DNA of 35,371 nucleotides from Alphaproteobacteria bacterium (GTDB lineage: Bacteria > Pseudomonadota > Alphaproteobacteria > UBA9219 > RGZA01), in assembly GCA_028278105.1 (NCBI GenBank), contig JANQEX010000052.1:1-35371 (forward strand), written 5' to 3'. How positions within the stretch are numbered: position 1 is the stretch's first letter; the number at the start of each line of letters is the position of its first letter. Made by a program: the position numbers and the translations under genes. Below are positions 9,308 through 18,019 of the stretch, in pieces. Below the pieces are notes generated by a model that saw only the letters and a program-made list of their open reading frames with translations, had not been told where the DNA came from and did no database searches.

Positions 9308-10228
9308 TTGACCGCCGCCACCTCTTCTCCCCTTCTTTCACGCCTGCCCGCCGTGCGCGGCCTGCTGGAGTCCGATGCTCCCTTGCGCAACAGCACATGG
9401 TTTCGCGTGGGAGGAACGGCGGAAGTCCTGTTCCAACCCGCCGACGAGGAAGACCTGGCGTCTTTCCTGAAGCGGCTTCCCGCCGGCGTGCCGCTGACGG
9501 TTCTCGGTCTTGGCTCGAACGTCATTATCCGCGATGGCGGCGTGGATGGCGTGGTGGTGCGCCTGGGTTCGGGTTTTCGCGGCGTGGAGGTGGACGGAAC
9601 CATCGTCACCGCGGGCGCGGCAACGGTTGATTTTCAGGTGGCGCGGGCGGCGCTCATGCATGGGCTGACCGGACTCGAATTTCTGTGCGGCATTCCGGGC
9701 AGCCTTGGCGGCGGCCTGCGCATGAATGCCGGCGCCTATGGCCGCGAGTTCAAGGACGTCGTGATCGACGTGCGGACGGTTGACCGTCACGGCAACATCC
9801 GCACCCTCTCTTGCGCGGACATGGGCTTTTCCTACCGCCACAGCGGCGCGCCGGAGGACCTGATTTTCCTTTCCGCCCGTCTGAAGGCCGCGCCCGGCGA
9901 CACGAACGCCATCGCCGCGCGCATGGCCGAAATCCAGAAATCGCGCGAGGAAAGCCAGCCCATCCGCACGCATACCGGCGGCTCCACCTTCGCCAACCCG
10001 AATGGCGAAAAAGCCTGGCAACTGATCGACACGGCGGGATGCCGGGGCATGAAGCTGGGCGGCGCGCAGGTATCGGCGCAACATTGCAATTTCCTCATCA
10101 ACACCGGCAACGCCACCGCCGAGGAACTGGAAAATCTGGGAGAGGCCGTGCGCGCCCGCGTGGCGGAGAAAACCGGCGTGGATTTGCGTTGGGAAATCCG
10201 GCGGCTCGGCAAAAAATGCTCCCAATAG
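9308..10228 (+). CDS. murB: UDP-N-acetylenolpyruvoylglucosamine reductase MurB
   Basis: FAD-dependent reductase that completes UDP-MurNAc from enolpyruvyl-UDP-GlcNAc. It shows the FAD-binding motifs TWFRVGG and GLGSNVIIRDGG, then GIPGSLGGGLRMNAGAYG, FSYRHSG, and GGSTFANP with the serine that acts as proton donor in the family, and a Glu in the C-terminal LRWEIRRLG. The start is uncertain. A GTG at 9290 would overlap the murC stop, but the strong ribosome site GGAGG (9298-9302) lies five bases before the TTG at 9308, and the resulting N-terminus (TAATSSPLLSRLPAVRG) looks like family starts. I therefore prefer the TTG, giving 306 residues. Confidence 0.93.
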   Translation: MTAATSSPLLSRLPAVRGLLESDAPLRNSTWFRVGGTAEVLFQPADEEDLASFLKRLPAGVPLTVLGLGSNVIIRDGGVDGVVVRLGSGFRGVEVDGTIVTAGAATVDFQVARAALMHGLTGLEFLCGIPGSLGGGLRMNAGAYGREFKDVVIDVRTVDRHGNIRTLSCADMGFSYRHSGAPEDLIFLSARLKAAPGDTNAIAARMAEIQKSREESQPIRTHTGGSTFANPNGEKAWQLIDTAGCRGMKLGGAQVSAQHCNFLINTGNATAEELENLGEAVRARVAEKTGVDLRWEIRRLGKKCSQ

Positions 10229-10237
10229 GAAAATGAT

Positions 10238-10246
10238 TGCTATAAT
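10238..10246 (+). promoter_or_regulatory. Extended -10 promoter in front of the double ddl gene
   Basis: TGC followed by a perfect TATAAT (10241-10246) matches the extended -10 consensus TGnTATAAT. It sits in the 40-base gap between murB and ddl, the only AT-rich spot nearby. No clear -35 box is seen, which extended -10 promoters do not need. A transcript starting near 10253 would begin at or inside the GGAGG ribosome site (10253-10257), which lies 11 bases before the ATG. Confidence 0.5.
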
Positions 10247-10268
10247 TGCCCGTGGAGGATTTTAGATC

Positions 10269-12671
10269 ATGCGCATTGCTATTGTTTGCGGCGGACCTTC
10301 TGCCGAGCGCGGCATATCCCTGAATTCGGCGCGGTCGCTGCTTGATCACCTTTCCCCACAGGGCTGGGAGATTGTGCCCCTGTATTGCGATATGCAGCGC
10401 CGTTTTTTCCGTCTGTCCACGGCGCAGCTTTATTCAAATACCCCGTCTGACTTCGATTTTAAGCTTGCCCAGTCAGCGTACGCGCTAACCAAAGAGGAGT
10501 TTATCCGCGAATGCCGCGCGGCCGATCTTGTCTTTCCGGCCATACACGGCGCTTTTGGCGAAGACGGCGCGCTTCAAACTCTTTTGGAAAAGAACGGGAT
10601 CCCATTTATCGGGTCGCCCGCGTCGACATGCACCAGAATGTTCGACAAGGCCAGCGCCAACACGCATCTTTCCCGTCATGGCTTCGCTACCCTGCCAAAC
10701 TGCACCTTTAGCGCTGAAGACAAGCCGGAGGATATTGTGGCACGGGCCGGTGCTTTTTTTCGCAGGCATCACTTGACCCAGGCCGTGGTGAAGCCGACCG
10801 CGGGCGGTTCCAGCCTGGGCGTTGCCACCGTGACCTCCGCCGCCGAAGCCGCAGAAAAAGCCCGTCTTCTTTTTGAACAAAAGCGCGACACCAGCGCGAT
10901 CATCGAGCCCTATTGTGACGGGCAGGAATTCACCGTTCTGGTGTTACAGGCGCCGGACGGCAAGCCGGTTGCCCTTATTCCCACCGAAATACGTCTGGAA
11001 GGAAAGGAGTCGGAAATTTTCAGCTTTCGTCATAAATACCTGCCTAATTGCCATGTATCCTATCATTGTCCGCCACGCTTTTCCGATGAAATCATTGCCG
11101 CCATCCAGAAATCAGCCGAAATTCTGTTTGTCTTCTTCGGCATGCGCGATTTCGCACGTCTTGACGGCTGGCTTTTGCCCGAAGGAGGAGTGGTCTTTTC
11201 GGATTTTAATCCCATTTCCGGCATGGAGCAAAACAGCTTTCTATTCCATCAGGCAAGCCGCATCGGTTTTAGCCACGCCGAAATCCTTCGTTACATCGTC
11301 ATGCAGGCTGGGCGACGTGCAGGCATCACATTTTCTCAGAAAGAAGCGGTACCGCGGGGTCCCCGGCGCCCCGTGCATGTGCTGTTTGGCGGCGCCACTG
11401 CCGAGCGGCAGGTTTCATTGATGTCGGGAACCAATGTATGGCTTAAACTTTTACACTCCGCACATTATGCGCCCGATCCTTATTTACTTGCCTCCAATGG
11501 CGAAGTATGGCGGCTTCCCTACCCATTCACGCTAAATCACACCGTGGAAGAAATCGCTCTTCATTGCCAGAGCGCCGGAGAAACAATCCAAAGGCTACAA
11601 AAGCTTGTGCCGCCGATTCGGGCGCGGCTCGGCCTTGACCCCAACGCCATGCCGCAGGCCATGCCGCAACGCATGAGCCTTGAGCAGTTTTGCCAAGAGG
11701 CAAAGGCAAAAGATGCTTTCGTTTTCCTGGGCCTGCATGGCGGCGCGGGCGAGGATGGAACCATTCAGGCGATGCTGGATTCCTTCGGTCTTGACTACAA
11801 CGGCTCGGGACAAACCACGTCAAGGCTTTGCATGAACAAGGAAGAAACAGGAAAAATCATAAACGCGCTGAACGATCCGGGGCTGATCGCCGCGCCCAAG
11901 ATCAGTTTTCGGCTAGAGGAGGCCCTGCGCAATCCAAAAGGATTTTTTGCCCGCGCCTGTGAAGAACTGAACAGCACCGATCTGATTATCAAACCGCAAG
12001 ATAATGGCTGCTCGGCCGGTGTTGCGCGGATCCAAACGGTTACAGATTTTTCTGCCTACATGCGCGCATTGCAAAACGGCCTGTCCATGTTGTCCCCCCA
12101 TAGCCTCGCGCAACAGCCTAACATTATCGAACTTCCCGCCGCGCCCCGGCAATTGCTTTTGGAACCTTTTATCGCCACCGACGAAACCCTTGTGGACGGC
12201 GCAACGCTTATTCACCACCGTCGCAAGGGATGGATTGAGATGACGGTGGGAGTTCTGGAAGAAGCCGGGCGCATCCATAGTTTTCTGCCCAGCATCACCG
12301 TTGCCAAAAATTCCGTTTTATCGCTTGAGGAGAAGTTTCAGGGCGGCACCGGCATTAATCTCACCCCCCCGCCAGGCAGTATTGTCAACACAAGGCAAAT
12401 TGCCCTTATCCAGGCTCGGATTGCCGAGGCGGCCGAGGCGCTCGGCATTGAAAATTACGCCCGTATAGATATCTTTTTCAACATGGAAACGGATCAGGTT
12501 CTTGTTATCGAGGCGAACAGCCTGCCAGGCCTTACCGCCTCCACCGTGATTTTCCATCAGGCGCTGGCGGAAAATCCGCCGCTTGCACCGGGCGCATTCA
12601 TCGAAAAGCTGATTGTGCTAAAATCAAGACAGACACAGGACGTCCCGCCTTTGTCGCAAAGATGCTCATGA
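10269..12671 (+). CDS. ddl: Tandem D-alanine-D-alanine ligase-like protein, two fused ATP-grasp domains
   Basis: Occupies the usual ddl place between murB and ftsQ but encodes 800 residues, about 2.5 times a normal Ddl. Residues 1-355 form one complete Ddl-like unit and 366-790 a second. Each has the N-terminal GG-x-x-AER (E13, E379), the HG-x-x-GEDG motif (93-100 and 490-497) and the ATP-grasp loop after KP (K175, K575). Domain 1 keeps the S-S-x-G loop (S181), the K256-Y257 pair and R297/D299, but has D312 where E. coli DdlB has metal ligand E270, and SGM instead of PGM. Domain 2 keeps R732/D734, E748 and N750, but has C581 for S150, F690 for Y216 and T759 for S281. Which half makes which product is unknown. 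The base composition looks poorer in GC than the flanks. Confidence 0.9.
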   Translation: MRIAIVCGGPSAERGISLNSARSLLDHLSPQGWEIVPLYCDMQRRFFRLSTAQLYSNTPSDFDFKLAQSAYALTKEEFIRECRAADLVFPAIHGAFGEDGALQTLLEKNGIPFIGSPASTCTRMFDKASANTHLSRHGFATLPNCTFSAEDKPEDIVARAGAFFRRHHLTQAVVKPTAGGSSLGVATVTSAAEAAEKARLLFEQKRDTSAIIEPYCDGQEFTVLVLQAPDGKPVALIPTEIRLEGKESEIFSFRHKYLPNCHVSYHCPPRFSDEIIAAIQKSAEILFVFFGMRDFARLDGWLLPEGGVVFSDFNPISGMEQNSFLFHQASRIGFSHAEILRYIVMQAGRRAGITFSQKEAVPRGPRRPVHVLFGGATAERQVSLMSGTNVWLKLLHSAHYAPDPYLLASNGEVWRLPYPFTLNHTVEEIALHCQSAGETIQRLQKLVPPIRARLGLDPNAMPQAMPQRMSLEQFCQEAKAKDAFVFLGLHGGAGEDGTIQAMLDSFGLDYNGSGQTTSRLCMNKEETGKIINALNDPGLIAAPKISFRLEEALRNPKGFFARACEELNSTDLIIKPQDNGCSAGVARIQTVTDFSAYMRALQNGLSMLSPHSLAQQPNIIELPAAPRQLLLEPFIATDETLVDGATLIHHRRKGWIEMTVGVLEEAGRIHSFLPSITVAKNSVLSLEEKFQGGTGINLTPPPGSIVNTRQIALIQARIAEAAEALGIENYARIDIFFNMETDQVLVIEANSLPGLTASTVIFHQALAENPPLAPGAFIEKLIVLKSRQTQDVPPLSQRCS

Positions 12672-13552
12672 GCCGCGCCAAGCGCCGTATAACCATCCGC
12701 AAGCCGCGCAAGGAACAGCGTCCCGGCTTTTGGGCGGCGCTGCGTGGCTTGCTGTTGCCGGCCATGATTTTTCTGGCCGTGCTCGTGCTGGGCGGCACGG
12801 CGGTCCTGTGGCGCACCGGCAAGGTCGGGGAATGGGGGCGGGATCTGACCGCCGCCGCTTATGGCCTTTCGCGCCATGCGGGATTTTCCGTAAAGGAAAT
12901 CGTGGTGGAAGGCCGCACCCGGACCGAGCGCGGCGATATCCTTAAGGTGCTGGGCGCCAAAAAAGGATCGCCCATCCTTGCCTTTGATCCGCATGAGGCG
13001 CTGGAAAAACTGTGCGATATTTCCTGGGTGAAAAACGGCACGGTGGAGCGGCGGCTGCCCTCCACCATTTACGTGCGCCTGACCGAGCGGAAACCGATTG
13101 CGCTGTGGCAGCACAACAAGCGTTTTTTCCTGATCGACGACGAGGGCCACGCGCTGCGCGAAGCGCCGCTGGGCGAAAATCCGGCCTTGCCGCTGGTGGT
13201 GGGCGCGGGCGCCGGCAAGGAAGCCGCCGCATTGCTGACGCAGCTTTCAAGACACCCGTCCATCTTCCGGCGCATGCGCGCCGCGGTGCGGGTGGGCAAG
13301 CGCCGCTGGGACTTGCACATGGATAACAAGATTATCGTCAAGCTGCCCGAAGAGGATGCCAAAAAGGCGCTCACGCGCCTCGATAACCTGATATCCCGGC
13401 AGAACATCCTTGACCGCGATATCGTCGCGCTGGACCTGCGCCTGCCCGACCGCATGACGGTGGAAACGCCCCCGCCGCCCGGAGACACAAAGAAACCCGG
13501 CAAGAATCCCAAAGCCAAAAAAAATCGTGCGGTAAAATCCGGGGCCAGATAG
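12668..13552 (+). CDS. ftsQ: Cell division protein FtsQ
   Basis: Bitopic divisome protein that links cytoplasmic and periplasmic division proteins. It has a basic cytoplasmic N-terminus (about 20 residues rich in Arg/Lys), one membrane segment (LLPAMIFLAVLVLGGTAVLW), then a POTRA domain beginning FSVKEIVVEGRTRT and a beta domain with VERRLPSTIYVRLTERKP, WQ and FFLIDDEG. The C-terminal tail is Pro/Lys-rich. The ATG at 12668 overlaps the ddl stop (ATGA). An in-frame ATG at 12662 would add two residues. The spacing suggests coupling to ddl translation. Confidence 0.93.
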   Translation: MSRAKRRITIRKPRKEQRPGFWAALRGLLLPAMIFLAVLVLGGTAVLWRTGKVGEWGRDLTAAAYGLSRHAGFSVKEIVVEGRTRTERGDILKVLGAKKGSPILAFDPHEALEKLCDISWVKNGTVERRLPSTIYVRLTERKPIALWQHNKRFFLIDDEGHALREAPLGENPALPLVVGAGAGKEAAALLTQLSRHPSIFRRMRAAVRVGKRRWDLHMDNKIIVKLPEEDAKKALTRLDNLISRQNILDRDIVALDLRLPDRMTVETPPPPGDTKKPGKNPKAKKNRAVKSGAR

Positions 13553-13603
13553 TGGGCCAGAGCGCTTTGCCCGAATCGTTCCGCGCGGATAGGATGACCG
13601 GTC

Positions 13604-14875
13604 ATGCCCGAACGCCCTTCGCCCAAACATCGCCGCGCCCGCGCGCGCGGCGACACCATGACCGCTCTTGACATCGGCTCCAGCAAAATCTGCTGCCTGA
13701 TCGCCCGGAGGTTCGAAGCGGGCGACGTGCAGGTCATCGGCCTCGGCAACCAGATTTCGCACGGCGTGCGCGCGGGAAACATCGTGGACATGGAGGCGGT
13801 GCAAAACGCCATCAACGCCACGCTGGACAACGCCGAGGACATGGCAAGTGAAAAAGTCAACCGCGTGGTGGTGAATTTTTCGGGCGGCCGCCTGACCTCG
13901 CATCACGAAAAACTCGCCGTGCCCCTTGGCGGACGCGAGGCGGCGGACGAGGATATTCAGCGCCTGTTCGTGGCGGGACAGGACCACACGCTGGACGATG
14001 AATCCGAACTTTTGCATCTTGTTCCCACCGATTTCGGCATCGACGGGCAGGGAAACATCCGCGACCCGCGCGGCATGGCGGGATTGCGGCTCAGCGCCCG
14101 CCTGCATATGGTCACGGCGCAAACTGCGCCCATCCGCACCCTGCTGGCCGCCCTGGGCCGGTGCCAGCTTCAGGCGGAACATGTGGTCATCAGCCCCTAT
14201 GCCAGCGGGCTTTCCTGCCTGGTGGAAGACGAGATGGCGCTGGGCGCCACGGTGATCGACATGGGCGGCGGCGCCACAACCCTCGCCGTGTTTCAGGAAG
14301 GGCAGATGGTGCATGCCGACAGCATTCCTCTTGGCGGCATTCACATCACGCAGGACATCGCCCGCGTGCTCACCACCCCCCTGTCGCATGCCGAGCGGCT
14401 GAAAACCCTGTTTGGCGGGGCCTATGGCAGCCCGTCGGACGACAAGGAAATCATCGACGTGCCGCAGGTGGGCGAGGAAGCGCCGGAGCTGGCCAATCAT
14501 GTGCCCAAATCGCACCTGATCCGCATTATCCAGCCGCGGCTTGAGGAAACATTCGAATATGTGCGGGCAAGGCTGCAAGCGGCCAATGCCAGCACCAGCC
14601 TGACGCGGCGCATTGTGCTGACCGGCGGCGCCTGCCAGATGCCGGGAGTGCGCGACATGGCGGGCCGCATGCTGGACAAACAGGCGCGCATCGGCCGTCC
14701 GCTCCGCATCTCCGGCCTTTCCGACCCTTTAAGCGGCCCGGCATTCGCCACCACGGCGGGATTGCTGGCCTTTGCCGTGAATCCCGAAGCCGCCCTGCCC
14801 CGCTTCGGACAGGATCTAAGCGGCGGCGAGGGCTTTTTCACGGGTATCGTCAACTGGCTGAAGAATTTTGTTTAG
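13604..14875 (+). CDS. ftsA: Cell division protein FtsA
   Basis: Actin-like ATPase that tethers FtsZ to the inner membrane. The 423 residues show the phosphate-1 loop ALDIGSSKIC (21-30), the 1C-domain region around VVNFSGGRL, phosphate-2 loop VIDMGGGATTLAVF, the adenosine motif TGGACQMPG, and a C-terminal amphipathic stretch (GFFTGIVNWLKNFV) that fits the membrane-targeting helix. A 51-base gap separates it from ftsQ, and AGGATG upstream may serve as ribosome site. The basic N-terminal extension of about 18 residues before the fold begins is not unusual for the class. Confidence 0.95.
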   Translation: MPERPSPKHRRARARGDTMTALDIGSSKICCLIARRFEAGDVQVIGLGNQISHGVRAGNIVDMEAVQNAINATLDNAEDMASEKVNRVVVNFSGGRLTSHHEKLAVPLGGREAADEDIQRLFVAGQDHTLDDESELLHLVPTDFGIDGQGNIRDPRGMAGLRLSARLHMVTAQTAPIRTLLAALGRCQLQAEHVVISPYASGLSCLVEDEMALGATVIDMGGGATTLAVFQEGQMVHADSIPLGGIHITQDIARVLTTPLSHAERLKTLFGGAYGSPSDDKEIIDVPQVGEEAPELANHVPKSHLIRIIQPRLEETFEYVRARLQAANASTSLTRRIVLTGGACQMPGVRDMAGRMLDKQARIGRPLRISGLSDPLSGPAFATTAGLLAFAVNPEAALPRFGQDLSGGEGFFTGIVNWLKNFV

Positions 14876-15018
14876 GCGACTCCGGATTCCCTTGTTTCGC
14901 CTTAATCATTTCACCCCCGCCTTGAATTGCCTTGCCCCGAATCGGGGGGAAAGGCTAGTGCTAAGAAAAAGGGAATCATGACGTGGCTTGAGGCATGTCC
15001 CGGTCAAGCGGAACGTCG

Positions 15019-15115
15019 TGCCCGCGCAAGCGGGCATCCGCGCTTTAAAACTATCTTGTGATTAAAATTTAAAGCGTAGACCCTTGCCGGAGCCGGCCTT
15101 CGCGCAGGCGAAGGC
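15019..15115. repeat. Paired-palindrome (REPIN-like) element between ftsA and ftsZ
   Basis: Hairpin TGCCCGC / GCGGGCA (15019-15036), then inverted arms CGCTTTAAA (15041-15049) and TTTAAAGCG (15068-15076), then hairpin GCCTTCGC / GCGAAGGC (15096-15115). The outer hairpins face each other around the central stem, as in REP doublets. Bases 15030-15046 are an exact inverted copy of 106-122. It fills most of the 312-base ftsA-ftsZ gap. Outside it I see no gene and no convincing sigma70 promoter. Confidence 0.6.
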
Positions 15116-15187
15116 AGGGGTGATAGTTCCAGATCACCGGGGGTTGCCCTGATGGCCCGCCTGCAAGAAAGAAGAGAGTTTTCCGAA

Positions 15188-16795
15188 ATGCCCATCCAGC
15201 TTACCGTGCCCGAAGTGCAGACCCAGCTTCGCCCGCGCATCACCGTGTTTGGCGTGGGCGGCGCCGGAGGCAACGCCGTCAACAACATGATCCGCGCCAG
15301 TCTTGAGGGCGTGGACTTTGTCGTGGCGAATACGGATTCGCAGGCGCTGGGCGGCAATCTGGCGGAGCGGAAGATCCAGCTTGGCCTCAACCTCACGCGC
15401 GGGCTGGGCGCTGGCGCGAAGCCGGAGGTGGGGCGCGCGGCGGCCGAAGAGCAGATCGACGAAATCATGGCCTGCCTGGAAGGCACGAACATGGCCTTCA
15501 TCACCTCCGGCATGGGCGGTGGCACCGGCACGGGCGCGGGCCCGGTCGTGGCGCGCGCCGCGCGCGAGCAGGGCATCCTGACCGTGGGCGTGGTGACCAA
15601 GCCTTTTCACTTCGAGGGCTCGCACCGCATGCGCATGGCGGAAAGCGGCATTGCCGAGCTTCAGCAATATGTGGACACGCTTATCATTATCCCCAACCAG
15701 AATCTTTTCAGGGTTGCGAACGAGCGCACCACCTTTGCCGACGCCTTCCGCATGGCGGACGAGGTGCTGCATTCCGGCGTGCGCGGCGTCACCGACCTGA
15801 TGGTGATGCCCGGCCTGATCAACCTTGATTTCGCCGATATCCGTTCGGTGATGGGCGAAATGGGCAAGGCCATGATGGGCACCGGCGAGGCGTCGGGCGA
15901 AAAGCGCTCGGTCAATGCCGCCGAGGCCGCCATCGCCAACCCGCTCCTGGACGATGTGTCGATGAAAGGCGCGCGCGGCGTGCTGATCAACATCACCGGC
16001 GGCTACGACATGACCCTGTTCGAGGTGGATGAATCCGCCAACCGCATCCGCGACGAGGTGGACCCCGACGCCAATATCATCTTCGGGTCCACCTTCGATG
16101 AAAAGATGGAAGGCCGCATGCGCGTTTCGGTGGTGGCGACCGGCATCGACGTTTCCGCCGAACAGTCGCGCGGCATGGCCCAGCCCCCGTTCACCGCCGC
16201 GCCGCCGCGCCCGGTGGAAGCACATCCCGTCCCCATGCAGGCGCATCCCGCCCAGACGCCGCGTCCGGCAACGCCTGCCTTCGCGCCCGGCTTTGTGGCG
16301 CCCGCCGCCGCGCAAGCCGCCAGCGCCCGCGCCACGGCCGCCATGCCGCCGCCGCCTTCGGTCGGCGTCGCCAGCGCGGGCCTTGCCGGCACGCCTTCCT
16401 TTGGCATCAGCGGTGGGCGGCCGGAAACGACATCGCAAGCAGCCGTGCTAACCGGCATTCTGAACCGCGCGCGCGAAGCGCAGGGCGGCGCGAGCGAGCC
16501 TGCCGCCGCTCCTCCACCAGCGGAAGACATGGTCCAGCAAAATCCGCCCGCGGCGGATCAGGAGAAGCAGACGCAAAAACGCTCCACCTCGCTGTTCGCC
16601 CGTCTGGCCAGCTTCGCGGGGGCCGGTCCGCCGCATGCGCGTCCGGCGGAGCCCGCGCCGCAAACGCCGTCCCCCCCGCCGCCACAGGCCGCGCAGCAAA
16701 CAAATCTTGGCATTGATCCTTCCGACCGCCCGCGCGTTTCGTCGGAAGAAGAGAAGCTCGACATTCCCGCTTTCCTGCGGCGGCAGTCGAATTAG
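15188..16795 (+). CDS. ftsZ: Cell division protein FtsZ
   Basis: Tubulin-like GTPase that forms the Z ring. Starting at MPIQLTVPE (15188) gives 535 residues and matches alphaproteobacterial N-termini. An upstream in-frame ATG at 15152 would add 12 residues unlike the family. It has the nucleotide loop [14 protein letters not shown] (21-34), the tubulin signature GGGTGTG (110-116) and the T7-loop region [16 protein letters not shown] linker of about 200 residues rich in Pro/Ala follows, then the C-terminal conserved peptide DIPAFLRRQ that binds FtsA and other partners. The long linker is usual in alphaproteobacteria. A 312-base gap precedes it, so it may have its own promoter. Confidence 0.96.
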   Translation: MPIQLTVPEVQTQLRPRITVFGVGGAGGNAVNNMIRASLEGVDFVVANTDSQALGGNLAERKIQLGLNLTRGLGAGAKPEVGRAAAEEQIDEIMACLEGTNMAFITSGMGGGTGTGAGPVVARAAREQGILTVGVVTKPFHFEGSHRMRMAESGIAELQQYVDTLIIIPNQNLFRVANERTTFADAFRMADEVLHSGVRGVTDLMVMPGLINLDFADIRSVMGEMGKAMMGTGEASGEKRSVNAAEAAIANPLLDDVSMKGARGVLINITGGYDMTLFEVDESANRIRDEVDPDANIIFGSTFDEKMEGRMRVSVVATGIDVSAEQSRGMAQPPFTAAPPRPVEAHPVPMQAHPAQTPRPATPAFAPGFVAPAAAQAASARATAAMPPPPSVGVASAGLAGTPSFGISGGRPETTSQAAVLTGILNRAREAQGGASEPAAAPPPAEDMVQQNPPAADQEKQTQKRSTSLFARLASFAGAGPPHARPAEPAPQTPSPPPPQAAQQTNLGIDPSDRPRVSSEEEKLDIPAFLRRQSN

Positions 16796-16815
16796 AAGGG
16801 TTGAGAGAATCGTAA

Positions 16816-16845
16816 GGGTCTGAGGGTCAAAGACCCTCATGACCC
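16816..16845 (+). terminator. Strong hairpin after ftsZ, possible terminator or attenuator
   Basis: TGAGGGTC (16821-16828), a 3-base loop AAA and GACCCTCA (16832-16839) form a perfect 8-bp stem. GGGTC (16816-16820) and GACCC (16841-16845) extend it past one bulged base. It starts 21 bases after the ftsZ stop. The bases that follow (TTCAGTCTCTTTC) are only moderately T-rich, so intrinsic termination is possible but not certain. The rest of 16846-17016 holds an AT-rich patch (about 16868-16895) that could carry the lpxC promoter, with no box I would defend. Confidence 0.45.
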
Positions 16846-17016
16846 TTCAGTCTCTTTCGACCCCCTGCTGAAAGTATTTTCATAAATTTATTATCAGCCT
16901 GCCCCTTTGGTGTAACACGCCGTATGCACCCGTGAATACAAGGCGGGGTTTGCAAATGTTAAAAATGAACCCGGAATCAGAACTGGAATGATCGGGGTTT
17001 GACCTTGCCGCGCGAT

Positions 17017-17958
17017 ATGAGCCTTTATCCGAATCCGCTTCTTTCACCCGCGCAGAAAACCCTTGCGCAGAGCGTATCCTGTACCGGCTTCGGCGCCCAT
17101 GGCGGCAAGCAGGTCACGATGACGCTGCATCCGGCATCAGCCGGCTCCGGCATTGTGTTCGAGCGTACCGACCTTTCCCCCTGGTACAACACCCTTCCCG
17201 CCCGCTGGGATTATGTGCGCGTCACGCCGCTTTGCACCCAACTTGTCAATGAAGCGGGCGTGGAGGTGCGCACCATCGAACATGTGATGGCGGCTCTCTA
17301 CGCCAGCGGCATCGACAATGCGCATATCGCGCTGAATGGCGACGAGGTGCCGTTGATGGACGGCGCGGCGGCTTTTTTCATGGACCTGTTTGAGGAAGCG
17401 GGCGTTGAGGCGCTTTGCGCGCCGCGGCGCTTCTTGAAAGTCTCGCAAGCCCTTGACGTGCGCGAGGGCGCGGCCTTTGCCCGTCTTGAGCCCGCCGCAA
17501 GCCCGGCCTTCCAGATTACGGTTGCCTATCCCCAGCACGGGATCGCCCCGCAAAGCCACGGCTTTGATTTCGGCGCGCAGAATTTCCGCGACGAACTGGC
17601 CGCCTGCCGCACCTTCGGCTTCGAGCCCGAAATCCATGCCTTGCGCGAAAAAAGCCTGACCCTTGGCTGCGATCTGGACAACGCCATTCTGGTCAGCGGC
17701 GAAGGGGCCGTGATGAACCCGGAAGGCCTGCGCTATCCCAATGAACTGGCCCGCCACAAGCTGCTGGACGCCATCGGCGACCTGTCCCTGGCGGGCGGGG
17801 TGATTCTGGGCCGTTTCAGCGGCAACCGCTCCGGCCATGCCATGAACAACGCCTTGCTGTGCAAGTTGTTTGCCACAAGGGACGCCGTGCAGGAAATGCA
17901 TCCGGCGCTTCCGGCCTCTTTCCGGGCGACCAGGCATGAAACGCATGTTTCTGCCTGA
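17017..17958 (+). CDS. lpxC: UDP-3-O-acyl-N-acetylglucosamine deacetylase LpxC
   Basis: Zinc-dependent deacetylase catalysing the committed step of lipid A synthesis. From the ATG at 17017 the protein has 313 residues. The expected zinc ligands are visible: H89 in TIEHVMAAL, and H247 and D251 in ELARHKLLDAIGD. The catalytic-site His274 is in SGHAMNNAL, and the Glu of the family is in EVPLMDGAA. TTG codons at 16999 and 17005 could extend the N-terminus by a few residues. No strong ribosome site decides this. A gap of 221 bases with a hairpin separates it from ftsZ. Confidence 0.95.
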   Translation: MSLYPNPLLSPAQKTLAQSVSCTGFGAHGGKQVTMTLHPASAGSGIVFERTDLSPWYNTLPARWDYVRVTPLCTQLVNEAGVEVRTIEHVMAALYASGIDNAHIALNGDEVPLMDGAAAFFMDLFEEAGVEALCAPRRFLKVSQALDVREGAAFARLEPAASPAFQITVAYPQHGIAPQSHGFDFGAQNFRDELAACRTFGFEPEIHALREKSLTLGCDLDNAILVSGEGAVMNPEGLRYPNELARHKLLDAIGDLSLAGGVILGRFSGNRSGHAMNNALLCKLFATRDAVQEMHPALPASFRATRHETHVSA

Positions 17959-18019
17959 AACAGCGTTATTTTTCCGGAATTTCCGTTCTTTTTGCGCTTC
18001 CGTCGCGCCCGTCCGGCTG

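Noticed and set aside
15152-15187. ftsZ start at 15152
   Set aside because: It would add [12 protein letters not shown], which is unlike FtsZ N-termini. MPIQLTVPE at 15188 matches the family, although GGGGG before 15152 leaves some doubt.
14876-17016. CtrA-type sites (TTAA-N7-TTAA) expected near ftsZ or ftsQA in some alphaproteobacteria
   Set aside because: TTAA pairs near 15062-15072 are only 3 bases apart, and no N7-spaced pair was found in these gaps.
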